Positions 37,025 to 46,721 of a stretch of DNA of 64,000 bases are shown in pieces. Position 1 is the first letter of the stretch, and each line of letters starts with the position of its first letter. The translations under genes and the position numbers were made by a program. Origin of the DNA: Xestospongia bergquistia (lineage: Eukaryota > Porifera > Demospongiae > Haplosclerida > Petrosiidae); contig OZ014413.1 in NCBI GenBank assembly GCA_963965975.1, positions 3,606,001 to 3,670,000 on the forward strand, written 5' to 3'. Below the pieces are notes generated by a model, which was not told the DNA's origin, ran no database searches, and saw nothing but the letters and a program-made list of their open reading frames with translations.

Positions 37025-37819
37025 AGGGATGTTTTAATTGTAATTGATAATTTTAATTAATTAGAATTAATTACTTTTGGCAAGTAATCATAATAGTAAT
37101 TGTAATTCAAAATTTTTATGTAGGTGTAATTGGTAATTGTAATTGAAATATTTTACAATTAATGAATCAATTACTGGATCATATTGTGCAAAGCATTTTT
37201 GCAAGTTTACACATTACAATAATAACAATACTGCTTGTAATAAGTACATATGTTGTTTAGAGTGTTCAGTCAAGTGTAAATTCCTCTGAATAGTGTGAAT
37301 AATCCTCATGCTCATGTTAATGATAAAATCATAAAATAGCATTAAAAAGGGCTCTAATATTTACTTCTTGTGATATTGAGGAAGAGTATCAAGCACAACC
37401 AAGTTGGATCAACTACCAAATTCTTGAAGTAACAGAATTATCCAAGAATTCTTTAACCTTTTGGAAGAAGAATTCATCAATATTTCTATGCATAGCTTGC
37501 TAGAGTAGTCAGGAAATATTTTACTGTACTAGCTACCTCTGCTAAGTGTTGAAAGAGTGTTTAGCCATTCTGGGAAAATTCTACGTCAAGACAGGTCACG
37601 CTTGTTACCAAAAAACTTCTTATTTTTTAAGTTAACGAGCATCTTGTGTAATTGTAAATTTGTAATTAAGTAATTGTAATTGAATAATCCCAATTAAAAC
37701 CTTGAAGTAATGATTACATTTTATGTCAGCAGAAATTGTAATTGTAATCATAGCAACTTTATATGATCAGTAATTGAGTTGTAATGATTACATTTGTACA
37801 TGTAATCACAACATCCCTG
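37025..37819 (+). mobile_element. hAT DNA transposon remnant
   Basis: Perfect 10-bp terminal inverted repeats CAGGGATGTT / AACATCCCTG bound about 795 bp. Near 37545-37650 the + strand reads SVERVFSHSGKILRQDRSRL then LPKNFLFFK, the C-terminal dimerisation block of hAT transposases (S.ERVFS..G..l...R..L......l.FLk). The rest of the transposase is lost and stops are present. Subterminal regions are rich in TTGTAATTG-type repeats in both orientations. No perfect 8-bp target duplication was seen. Confidence 0.8.
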
Positions 37820-37855
37820 GTAGCCATAGACGATTATATATATATATAGATCTAG

Positions 37856-37895
37856 TTAACACGTGGTCCAAAACAATTATAAGACTGTCTGGCAT
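37856..37895. repeat. dispersed motif ACGTGGTCCAAAACAATTAT
   Basis: A copy of a short motif (continuing AAGACT) also found at 20088, 45079, 50667 and, more diverged, 52174 and 53698. It is probably the end of a small non-autonomous element. Confidence 0.45.
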
Positions 37896-39147
37896 GTGCA
37901 GTAAGAAATCAAAGATGGAAATAAGAAAAATCTGCAATTTCTCTTATAGTGACACTTAGTAATATTGCTTTAACTTGTAAATCAGTCATCACTTGAGCAT
38001 AATATTGCAGAAGTGAAAGGCTGCCAGCTGCCAAGTGTTGAGAGTGTTTTAAATTTAATATTAATTCATTTTGCAAATGCCAGTACATTTTTTAGAAAAT
38101 CGAGTACATAATTACATGCTATTGGTTGCACAAATACAAGTGAACATTACATTGTAGTCCTGAGTAACTATAGTAACCTTTTTTTAACTTGGATCTTCTG
38201 GTAATTTAATAGTCCCTCCCATTTACCCTTACTCATGAGCAAAAGTGATTCAAATAAGAAAGATTGGACTCAACAATGAAGTTAAAGAGATTTCTCTTGT
38301 TTTCAAGATGAACAGTGATTATTGGTAATCCAATAGGAGCTACGTCAGGATTTTGTCAAAAAACAAACATATGTTTGAAGGTTGTTTTAATGATCTGATT
38401 GACATATGATTTCTCATTCTCCTCAAACTTGCTTGCTACAATTTCATTTTCAGCTAATTCAATAATTTCTTTTAATAAGACATACTGATTAATACAACTA
38501 TAAAAATCATGTTTGGACTAAAAAAGAAAGAGGCATCCAGATTTTATATCTTACAAAACTCTCGCTGATATTTCTATTTTTTATCTGTTGTTTCCATTTT
38601 GTACAACTGCAATACTATAATTTGTGATCTATCAGCAATATCATATCATTTAATCCAATTCTTTTATTCTGAAGTGAATGTTTGACTGCTATTGGTAATT
38701 TATAAAAAGTTTTGTAGTGTATGACCTATTTGCTCTACATCCTCCATTTGTTCAATTCATTTAAGAAACACAGACATACAAATGTTAATCATGTAAATGT
38801 TGGTTTTTGAGGTTGAAATTAAAGTATGGTTTGGTTTGTGGGAAGGAGTTACTCAACCATCACATCAAATATTTTTGTAGATATTCATCTGCATCATTAA
38901 TATACTATGTTTAAATATCTGTCAGAGTAGATTGCAGTAGACCCAGTTATGAACCAAGAAGAGAACATCTACTAACTTGGGAAATGACTCTCACTCATAG
39001 CATTGACAATACCTTTTTAAAAATGATTTCTGCATAAGTAGAAGCAAATAGGCATTTATTTCCTACAGGCAAAATGGTTACTATACTTAATTAAATGATT
39101 AGGAATGCTTTCTTCTGCCATAATGTAGAATGGACGAAAAAGGGTGG

Positions 39148-39506
39148 GCATTCAATATGCGCATGCTCAGTAACTCTAATAATAGGGTGGAGCTCATTGC
39201 AGGCTTATAGGGAGAAGTAACTTTTCTACATTATTCTAAAATCAGTCGTTTCCAATCCACAGTATATTTATAAACTAATATATATGGCTCATTAGTTATG
39301 TTGAGTTCACTTGTACTACAATGTCTGTACATGAGTATAACAGAGGAGAGTCACTCTATATAAAATCTACTAGGTACGCTACCAGTGTGTGTCAGTATTA
39401 CTATGAGATAGTAGTACTATATATATACTGCAGTATATGATCATTTACTGCAGGAAAGGAACATGTACAGAATATACATAACTTTATCAGTCATTAACAA
39501 TAATGT
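39148..39506. promoter_or_regulatory. repeated ~330-bp block, copy 2
   Basis: Contains TGCGCATGCTCAG at 39158-39170, then AGGGTGGAGCTCATTGCAGG, ATAACAGAGGAGAGTCACTC, AAATCTACTAGG and TACTGCAGTATATGATCA, in the same order as copies 1 and 3. The TGCGCATGC core resembles an NRF1-type site found in animal promoters. An ATG on the - strand follows at 39119-39121. Confidence 0.5.
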
Positions 39507-40867
39507 TGAACCAAGTACTCAAGTGTGTTGTCTTTTTATACATGCATACAATAACTACATGTAGTAATATAACTAGTGACCACTACCTGTGATGTGTATG
39601 GTTTAAGACAAAAAAGTTATGATAGTTAACAGTTCTTGATGTTGTATTTTAATATGATGGAGAAACAGCAGTAGTAGAAGAGATAGAGTGAAACAAATAT
39701 AATACAAGATGATGTGACAGAAAAGTGCACCAAAAGTCTCAATTATTTCAGACAAAGTCTTGTACACAGAGAGAAGGGGATTGGTTAGTATATCCTCCAG
39801 CTGCTCTTGGCTATATTGTGTAACCACCCAAATATATTTTATTTACAAGTATATAATGATGCATTAATAGTAAGTATGATAGTGGTAATATTTACTAATT
39901 AATAAGTTAACACTTAACATTGTTCACTAGTTAAACACTATCTGTAGACCACACCAACATCATCTTGTAAAAGTCTTCTCTGTCCACCATCCACTCCAGA
40001 TCCCTAATTATGGTTCACGTTCACTATGTCACATGTTCACTTTACAGTGTTACGTACACACTCATGATTTTATGAGTTAGGACAGTTGGAAAGAATAGGG
40101 TTAAAGTACTTGATAGATCAGAGAGGGGAGATAATACTATACATGATATTGAACATAGATGTATAAGAAATCATGGCATGTTATAATAAAGTGATGTGAG
40201 GTATACATCATGTATTAGGACATTAGTTCTAGCACAATAGATATTATCATTACATCAAGTATAGCAGCTAATACAACTCTTGATAGAATGATAGTAAGTA
40301 CAGTCTGTATTATAATAATTATAGTCTGTTATAATCTAGTCATCATTGAGAACACCATTATTACTATCATATACAAACCTGCTCCTCACTATATCAGTAC
40401 TGATAGGAATGAAGTGGTCACTTCAAGAGATGATAAAGATATAAATAAGACTGAAGTTAATTTGGAATATTAGTTTAGACACATTATCATTAATTATAAC
40501 TATTATCACTAATAGAAATGATCTCCTTCACTTAAAGAAAGACATAAACAAGATAACTACATTGGAAAGCATTGTTTAGAGAATTGAAGAACTAGAAGCC
40601 ATTGAGAATACTTTATATGTTGCCATAGAAATGAAGAAACAATGTAATAAGCATTGAATCTCCAATACAAGACAGTACTCAAGATCCAAGAACAAACTAA
40701 AGCAAATGATCATAAGTCAGTGTAATCACAGGATGACAAGTTGTGTATACATAAATTTTTCACATAACACTCATTGTAAAGAATACTTTAGATGTAAAAC
40801 ACAAAGGAAAAACCACAACATATTAAGTACAGTTTTAATAATCAATAAAATACATCTACTTTCATAC
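39507..40867. other. interval 3' of gene B
   Basis: Gene B's 3' end was not found here. A - strand frame at 39603-39827 has a hydrophobic run (LLLLLFLHHI) but no clear acceptor. On the + strand, 40511-40658 encodes a broken coiled-coil-like text with a stop. A + strand membrane-exon candidate is listed separately. Confidence 0.35.
40268..40473 (+). CDS. possible terminal exon with membrane helix
   Basis: Acceptor-like AGTATAGCAG is followed by an open frame to TAG at 40471-40473. It reads NTTLDRMIVSTVCIIIIIVC, then YNLVIIENTIITIIYKP and a charged tail (STDRNEVVTSRDDKDINKTE). A hydrophobic helix followed by a ~40-residue charged tail would suit the end of a membrane protein. Upstream exons were not found; a chance frame remains possible. 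Confidence 0.25.
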
Positions 40868-43800
40868 CTACATCAATCCAGTCCTTTTGAAGAACTCTAG
40901 CAGCCTTAGCAATAGCACCTCCTACTTCAATACAGGATTTTAGGAACTGGACACAATGATCGTCTACTTCAGAATACTCTAACATAAAACTCATTCCTGC
41001 TATAAATTCATCAATGATACTATCAAATGAAGGTGACCTTTGAACTTGTTTACTAATGAGCTCAGCAGCAAACATCTCATTTGCTAGTGATTGTAAGCAA
41101 TGTCTACTTGCATCACTTAATTGAGCATGACGTTTAGTAAGGACTTTGTTAATAGATTGTTTCAATTTAGGGACATCTATATAATTGTAAAGAAATATAA
41201 TATCAAGTGCTATAAGTGAAAAAGTGGCAATATTTATCATTAGAATCAGGTCAAAAAATAAGCAATGTAAATACCACTGTTAACTTCAAATTATTATGCT
41301 ATTATATCATACCTAGCTCAGTATGTGGAGTTGTTATAGTTCGCGTCTTATGTCTAGATACTTCAGCAATTTTGTTGGGGAAAGAAGCTAAGAAAGAAAA
41401 AAATATAAAGTAGTTGTTATATTAATAACTCACCTCCCTCTTCAACTACGGGTCCAAACCAAGGCAGTTGACGTATCTTATTAATAGGAATGTAATCAGT
41501 TGTTTCATTTTTACAACATATAAGTTTCGTTTCATCTTCACTTAAACGACAAAGATGTTCTGCTGTATCACAAACTGAACAATAGAAACATTCTTTAGGA
41601 TATTTTACACTATCCAAATAATGAAATTTGTTAACAGTTGCGCTGACACCTTCATTAATAACTTCACGAATATAATGACAGTTATTTTGTGGACAAGTAT
41701 ATAATACTTCTAGCCTGTAAATAGCATCTACTAATAGAACTGCTCCTTCAGGATTAGTACAAGCTAAGCGAATAGCATTACGATATTGTGGTTCATCAGC
41801 TTGAGAAAGGGTGAATTTTGGTGGAAATTGACGAGAGAGAAGATTGACAACTAGTGCAGGAAACAGACCTTGAGGAAGTGGCCTTTCATTCCATATTAAG
41901 ACAAGAGGATCTACTTTCTTTTTGAATGGCTCTTTTAAAGACTCTAAATCATTGATAGTAGCTAGGACACAAGGAATGAAATACTCCAATGTCTTATGAG
42001 GTAGAGGTGATATGATTAATAAATACTCCATTAAGATCAAAAACTCATCAGCTGAGAACTCCTTTAAAAAACCTTTTGATAGAGATTTTGTCAATAAATT
42101 TTTCGAAAAGATTCCTCGTGTCTTGAGTTTCTCATGTGTATCAAGATCAACATGAATATCTAGTGTACTTTTTAAATGATCAACACCATCAGCAAATGAA
42201 ATACTAATCAAAAGAGACAATATGTTAAGAAGTGGCTTTGGATTAAGGAAGACAACATTAGGAAGGACTTCAGGAAAATAAAGGTAAATAGTCAAATCAT
42301 GATAGTACATTAAGGCATTATGTACATCGCCTTCATTCATTTCAAGAGTACTACCAATACTGATACATTCAGACTTGCTAACAATAGAGCTATTAGAAGT
42401 TATTTGGTGCTCCTCTAAATCTAACTGAAATAAGAACCATCGAACAGGAATCTCTGCCTCGATATAAGACTGACATATTTCACTACGAATTTTCTCAGCT
42501 ATTTGTCTGTTCTCATCTTTAGCAATTGTGTTAACAGGAAATATCACTTCCTTTCCACAAAAACGATGCAAAATTAAAAGATCTCCATATTGTTTTAATA
42601 TTGATAAAACTTTTCTGTTTTTCTCATCTAAAGATTCACCAGACTCTCTTATCTTATCATAAAATGTTCCCAGTACTAGAGAGAGTGGCTTTGTTGATGA
42701 ACAAGGAATACCAGGTAAATTAGGTGGATTGACAGATGTGAGTGAGCGAAATGATGTTTCAATAAGTTGTAGATTAGTGATTTGTCTCTCCATTGGATTA
42801 CCAATTACTTCTCCTTTTACACTATAATAAAACTTTGATTTGTCTTCGAGTTTTTCATTTAGTTTGTGCGTGAGAATATTCACTGAATTATAACGTAATA
42901 AAACAGGACTAATGTCTAGAAAAGCAGCTTGACCTCCAGAGTCTACTGCATAGATCCAGTGTGATTCCAAAAGAGGAGTTGATGTTTGTACACTAGGTAA
43001 TCTCTCTAAAATATCTTTGGTAACATTAGAAACTGGAGATGGTAACAACTCTTGTGGTTGAGAGACAGTTTCCACAGATGCTTCATTCTCTTGTTGTTCA
43101 AGATCTTGTGCTTCATCAGAAGAAGAATGATTGCTACCATCATCTTTATCACTTTGTATTGTTGGTGTTGAACGTGGTTTGACTCCTTCCTTGATGGCTT
43201 TAGCAATCATATCCTTTAGTGAGTTAGTATCTACCTTAATAAAAGACTGGGTATCTTCACCAACTACAAGAGGAGTAGTCGTTACCATTCTTACTTCAGG
43301 TACTGCCACTACTGGAGTGCTATGATGACAGTCTGGTGGATCTTGATTAAGTAATAGTTTCATAAAAGATGATTTTCCACTTCCAGGAGGACCAGAAACA
43401 GACTGTTTGGTCCATTTAACTTTGACATGACCCTCTTTAAGAGCATTTTTAAGCACACTAGAATAATCTTTGACATGATCCTCATTATGAATACCTACAT
43501 TAAGTAGAATGTTGTCATAATCTTCTGTAATTTAAGCTCATAATTGTAACCTATCATGTAATTAATACAACTTCAATTTTTACTTAAAAGCAATATATTA
43601 TTTTAATAATTCAGCAGTTTCTTTAAAACTTAATAACACGGTTTCCCTCAATGTTGACAAAATTTTAGAGAAACTATGCTATTACGATAGTGATAATTCA
43701 ACAATAATTACATTATAGATCACACTCATTTATTAAATGGTGTAGTTCACTGTCCTAATAGTACATTTAACTCTCTACTAACTAACTTATTTTAATATAT

Positions 43801-45038
43801 ACTAGTCATAACTTACTAAAACTGTTATATGTTGTTATAATAACATCAGCTAAGTCATCTCAATCTAAATCTCTCAAAACGTCGAGGAAACTCATCAGTC
43901 TGTTAACATCATGTCTAATGTGGTCTTTTAGATAATCAAGAATCAAATGAAGACAATCCATACTGGAATATCTACTTGGCATGTCCATCACTCTTTTATA
44001 AACATCTTCAGAAATGACTTCTTTTACAAAGAGTTTTCTTGCCAGAACAAACGGATCAATTCCAGACTCAAAAATGTTGTCTGAACATTGAACTAAAGCT
44101 TGTAGTGCAAAAACAAAATTCAGAGAACCATCTAGAGAATAGAGATTAAAAGAAATCTGTTAATAACATATCAAAAGAAAAATCATCATAGCATTGAATA
44201 TAAATTTTACACAAATCTACATAATTCCGTTTACTATGTCAACAACAGAGGCCTCACTATATATCATACACTTTTTCATAGATAAAAATACATTGACAAA
44301 CTAGATATATCTTAAATGTTGGTCCTCACAACAAGTTCAAGATATCTTTTATTTTACTATTGGTAGCTATCCTGTATAAAATAAATCCTTATGTTTAAAT
44401 AAATGGCATCACATTTTAATTGTAAAATATAACTTTGTTTTCAGTCTGGTCATTGACACATTATTAAGGAAAACTCCACTCCTAGGGTTTAATAAAAGCT
44501 GATCTTTAACTACAATTTAATTAATCTTAATTAGTCCTATCATAAAGAAGACTGATACAATTGTTAAACCTTTTAGCTACAATTATTTATTCTACTCACT
44601 ATATTATAAGCAGGATATTGGCAAAGACGTGTTATTACATGGTAGCAATTAACAAGATTATAATTATAAAAATCTTCCTCAGAATGTTTTGACAATATTA
44701 ATGTTATTGTAAGGGACTAAATTACAACTGTTTTAAGACTGAAGAATTACCACAAGTTATGAAACTGCTCAAAGTTGTTTTCTTGAGTGATAAAACTGAG
44801 AAGCTTCAAGCAATCATGCCCAATTCAAAGCACTTATAGTAAAAGTAATAATAATCATTAATTGATATGTTTATTGACAGTTACCATATGTAAGTTAATT
44901 TTATTAGTCATTCTCAAAGTCAAATATAACAATGTAATAAAATTACTAAACTTAACTAAAAAGGAGAGGCAACAGAGGCAGTGAAAAGATAAACAAATCC
45001 AACATTTAATCAAATGATGATTAGAAACTTTGTGGACA

Positions 45039-45078
<40 letters not shown>

Positions 45079-45962
45079 GCCCAAAACAATCTTAGGACAA
45101 CCTGATAAGATACACCAGGTAGACAATTTTTTCTAATTCCCATCTTGTACATTATTATTGTTTGTTATTGTGACCATATTTAATAACTGATTATAATTAT
45201 TATGTCTTACCTTTCTTTTTTTTAAGTATGGATTTCAACTCCCTTTCTTTATCTAGTAAATCAAGAACTAGACAATAATAATATAATTATCATATCTTCT
45301 ACTAATATTTATTAATTACATAGTGTATTAAATAATAATAATATATATTATACTAAATGACACTATATGTACAACTATTAAAGATAGATCAATTATACTA
45401 TAAATAATTTTAACTCTTTAATTCCATTACATGTATTCATAATGTATAATACCTTTATATGTTGACATGATTTTATCAGCTAAGTCTTGTCGATTTAATT
45501 CTCTTAAAATATTCACAAATTTAGTCAAGCCATCAGGATCAAGCTTAACACATTCCTTTATATCATTAAGAATAATTTCAAGATGTTCTACAGTCGTATC
45601 TCTTCTAGTCTTATCTCTTACTCTCTTGTAAACATTCTCAGATATAACCTCCTCTGAATACAGATTCCTTGCCAGGGTAATGGGGTCAATAGTTGACTCA
45701 ATAATAATACTAGTACATTGAAGTAAAGCTCGTCTAGCTATTACAGAATTCAGAGTACCATCTAGAGTGTAGATACAAATATCACCTACTAACAATTAAA
45801 ATAGATATGTCAACTATGATTAATTTGTTTAGTGATGTAAAATGAGACACCAGGTACCTCCCATATCAAAATTAAGAGATAACTGGACATGTTTTAACAT
45901 ATAGATCAATCATTCTGTAACTACTTACTCAATTTGACAGGCAATTTACCTTCTTCAGTCAT
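40868..45962 (-). CDS. gene B: CARD / Roc-COR / CARD-like signalling protein
   Basis: Start ATGACTGAAGAAG at 45950-45962 (MTEE), donor GTAAAT. Exons, all phase 1: 45453-45761 CARD-like (DGTLNSVIARRALLQCTSII), 45211-45267 coiled coil, 43817-44131 second CARD-like, 41434-43494 Roc-COR plus Cys-rich end, about 41315-41391 linker, 40868-41176 CARD-like helical module. The Roc has an intact P-loop GPPGSGKSS, DSGGQ switch and LVLGTFYDK; COR has VVFLNPKPLLN, EYFIPCVLATIND, LPQGLFPALV; the Cys end has CFYCSVCDTAEHLC and LICCKN. It would be a cytosolic GTPase-controlled assembly protein, related to ROCO/DAPK-type proteins but with CARD-like modules at both ends. Oddity: in-frame TGA at 43860-43862 in the second CARD, at a place where sister copies have an arginine codon. 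The 3' end beyond 40868 was not found. Confidence 0.65.
41434..43494 (-). CDS. Roc-COR GTPase exon of gene B, intact
   Basis: A single ~2.06-kb open exon begins after TTAATGTAG with IHNEDHVKDYSS. P-loop near 43367-43393, DSGGQ at 42930-42944. Between P-loop and switch lies a ~100-residue acidic/serine-rich insertion (DKDDGSNHSSSDEAQDLEQQ) unusual for Roc. COR follows without an intron. The Cys-rich end (C-x2-C-x6-C ... CC) could bind a metal ion. The G4 position reads GTFYDK rather than (N/T)KxD, so nucleotide specificity is uncertain. Confidence 0.75.
43817..44131 (-). pseudogene. second CARD-like exon of gene B with internal stop
   Basis: Acceptor TATTCTCTAG, donor GTAAGT, phase 1. It reads DGSLNFVFALQALVQCSDNI, LARKLFVKEVISEDVYKRVM and LMSFLDVLRDLD, then TGA (43860-43862), then DDLADVIITTY. 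Sister exons read ..NRQDLADKI, so CGA (Arg) to TGA is the simplest change. If real, translation ends before Roc-COR unless the exon is skipped; skipping keeps phase because both borders are phase 1. Confidence 0.6.
44132..45210. other. intron of gene B
   Basis: AT-rich; contains a (TA)n run at 45041-45074 and, beside it, a diverged copy of the dispersed CCAAAACAATCTTAGGACAA motif. Confidence 0.5.
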
Positions 45963-46025
45963 AATCTTGTTTGTAAAGGATAACTAAAGGGCAAAAAGAA
46001 TGGTATCGTTTTGGTTTCGTTAATA

Positions 46026-46340
46026 CAGTCTGCGCATGCTCAGTAAGCCTAATAAAGGTGGAGATTATTTTTTTGCAGGTCACATCGATCTGTGCAATCT
46101 ATAGTTTGTAGTAGCACACACTGGAGAGAGAAGTCAGTTTCCTACGATCTTCTAAGGTCAGTCTCTCTCCTAATACACAGTATATTATAGTTCAGTAGTT
46201 TTATGGAGTTCAACGAGATGATACATGTACTACAACGGTCTTTATATGAGTATAACAGAGGAGAGTCATACTATACAACATCTACTATATATAGGTAGAC
46301 TACCTGTATACGTCAGTATTACTATAAGATAATAGTGTGT
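46026..46340. promoter_or_regulatory. repeated ~330-bp block, copy 3, upstream of gene B
   Basis: TGCGCATGCTCAG at 46031-46043 lies 69 bp from gene B's ATG, followed outward by the shared GGTGGAG.T, ACACAGTATATTATA, TATAACAGAGGAGAGTCA and CATCTACTA segments. This is the copy with the clearest gene next to it and is the reason for the promoter/5'-leader inference. A foldback element begins at its outer end. Confidence 0.55.
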
Positions 46341-46363
46341 ACATAGGTTACAGTAAGATTATG

Positions 46364-46721
46364 AAACTAGGGATTTCGCAAAATCCCTATAACCTTCAGT
46401 AAATTCATGAAATGACTGTTTTGCTTAGAGATGTCATGAATTCACTAAAATCTCTAGGGATTTCGTGAAATTACTAAAAAAATACTCCAGTGTTTTTGCG
46501 AATTTACTGTTATTCAAATTTTAGCCATAAATAATAACACTAAATTTATCTGTAAGCAATGAACTTTATTCATTCATCATACTCATTAAATAATTCAACA
46601 GCTTTATCATCAATGCAAATTGTGATATAAGGATTTTAGTGAATTCATGAAATCCCTAAGTAAAACAGTCATTTCACGAATTTTCTGAAAGTTTTAGGGA
46701 TTTAGTGAAATCCCTAGTTTA
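46364..46721. mobile_element. 358-bp foldback element with ~80-bp inverted ends
   Basis: The left end GAAACTAGGGATTTCGCAAA and the reverse complement of the right end (TAAACTAGGGATTTCACTAA) stay alike for about 80 bp, through ATGAAATGACTGTTTT and CATGAATTCAC. Each arm holds the smaller palindrome AGGGATTT..(N)..AAATCCCT. There is no coding frame. The spacer of about 190 bp is AT-rich. Confidence 0.85.

Larger units (their letters stand above)
36578..39121 (-). pseudogene. poorly preserved gene of unknown family
   Basis: Three pieces suggest a - strand gene. (1) A last exon at 36578-36709, acceptor TTTCCACAG, reads FDVLIEKLTGKEILTMFARL and ends RSFRFK-stop. (2) A segment at about 38230-38522 after acceptor TTTTTTAG reads SKHDFYSCINQYVLLKEIIE then LAENEIVASKFEENEKSYVN, with one in-frame TGA, then GLPIITVHLENKRNLFNFIV. 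(3) A possible start at 39119-39121 (MAEESIPNHLIK), next to a copy of the ~330-bp block, resembling the MTEE start of gene B. I do not recognise the family. A hAT element lies in the putative intron. Confidence 0.3.

Noticed and set aside
39603..39827. - strand frame with a hydrophobic run, considered as the last exon of gene B
   Set aside because: No acceptor in a phase that joins the preceding exon was found; left as unassigned.
43131..43325. + strand frame inside gene B, and - strand frame 43006-43206
   Set aside because: Shadows of the Roc-COR exon.
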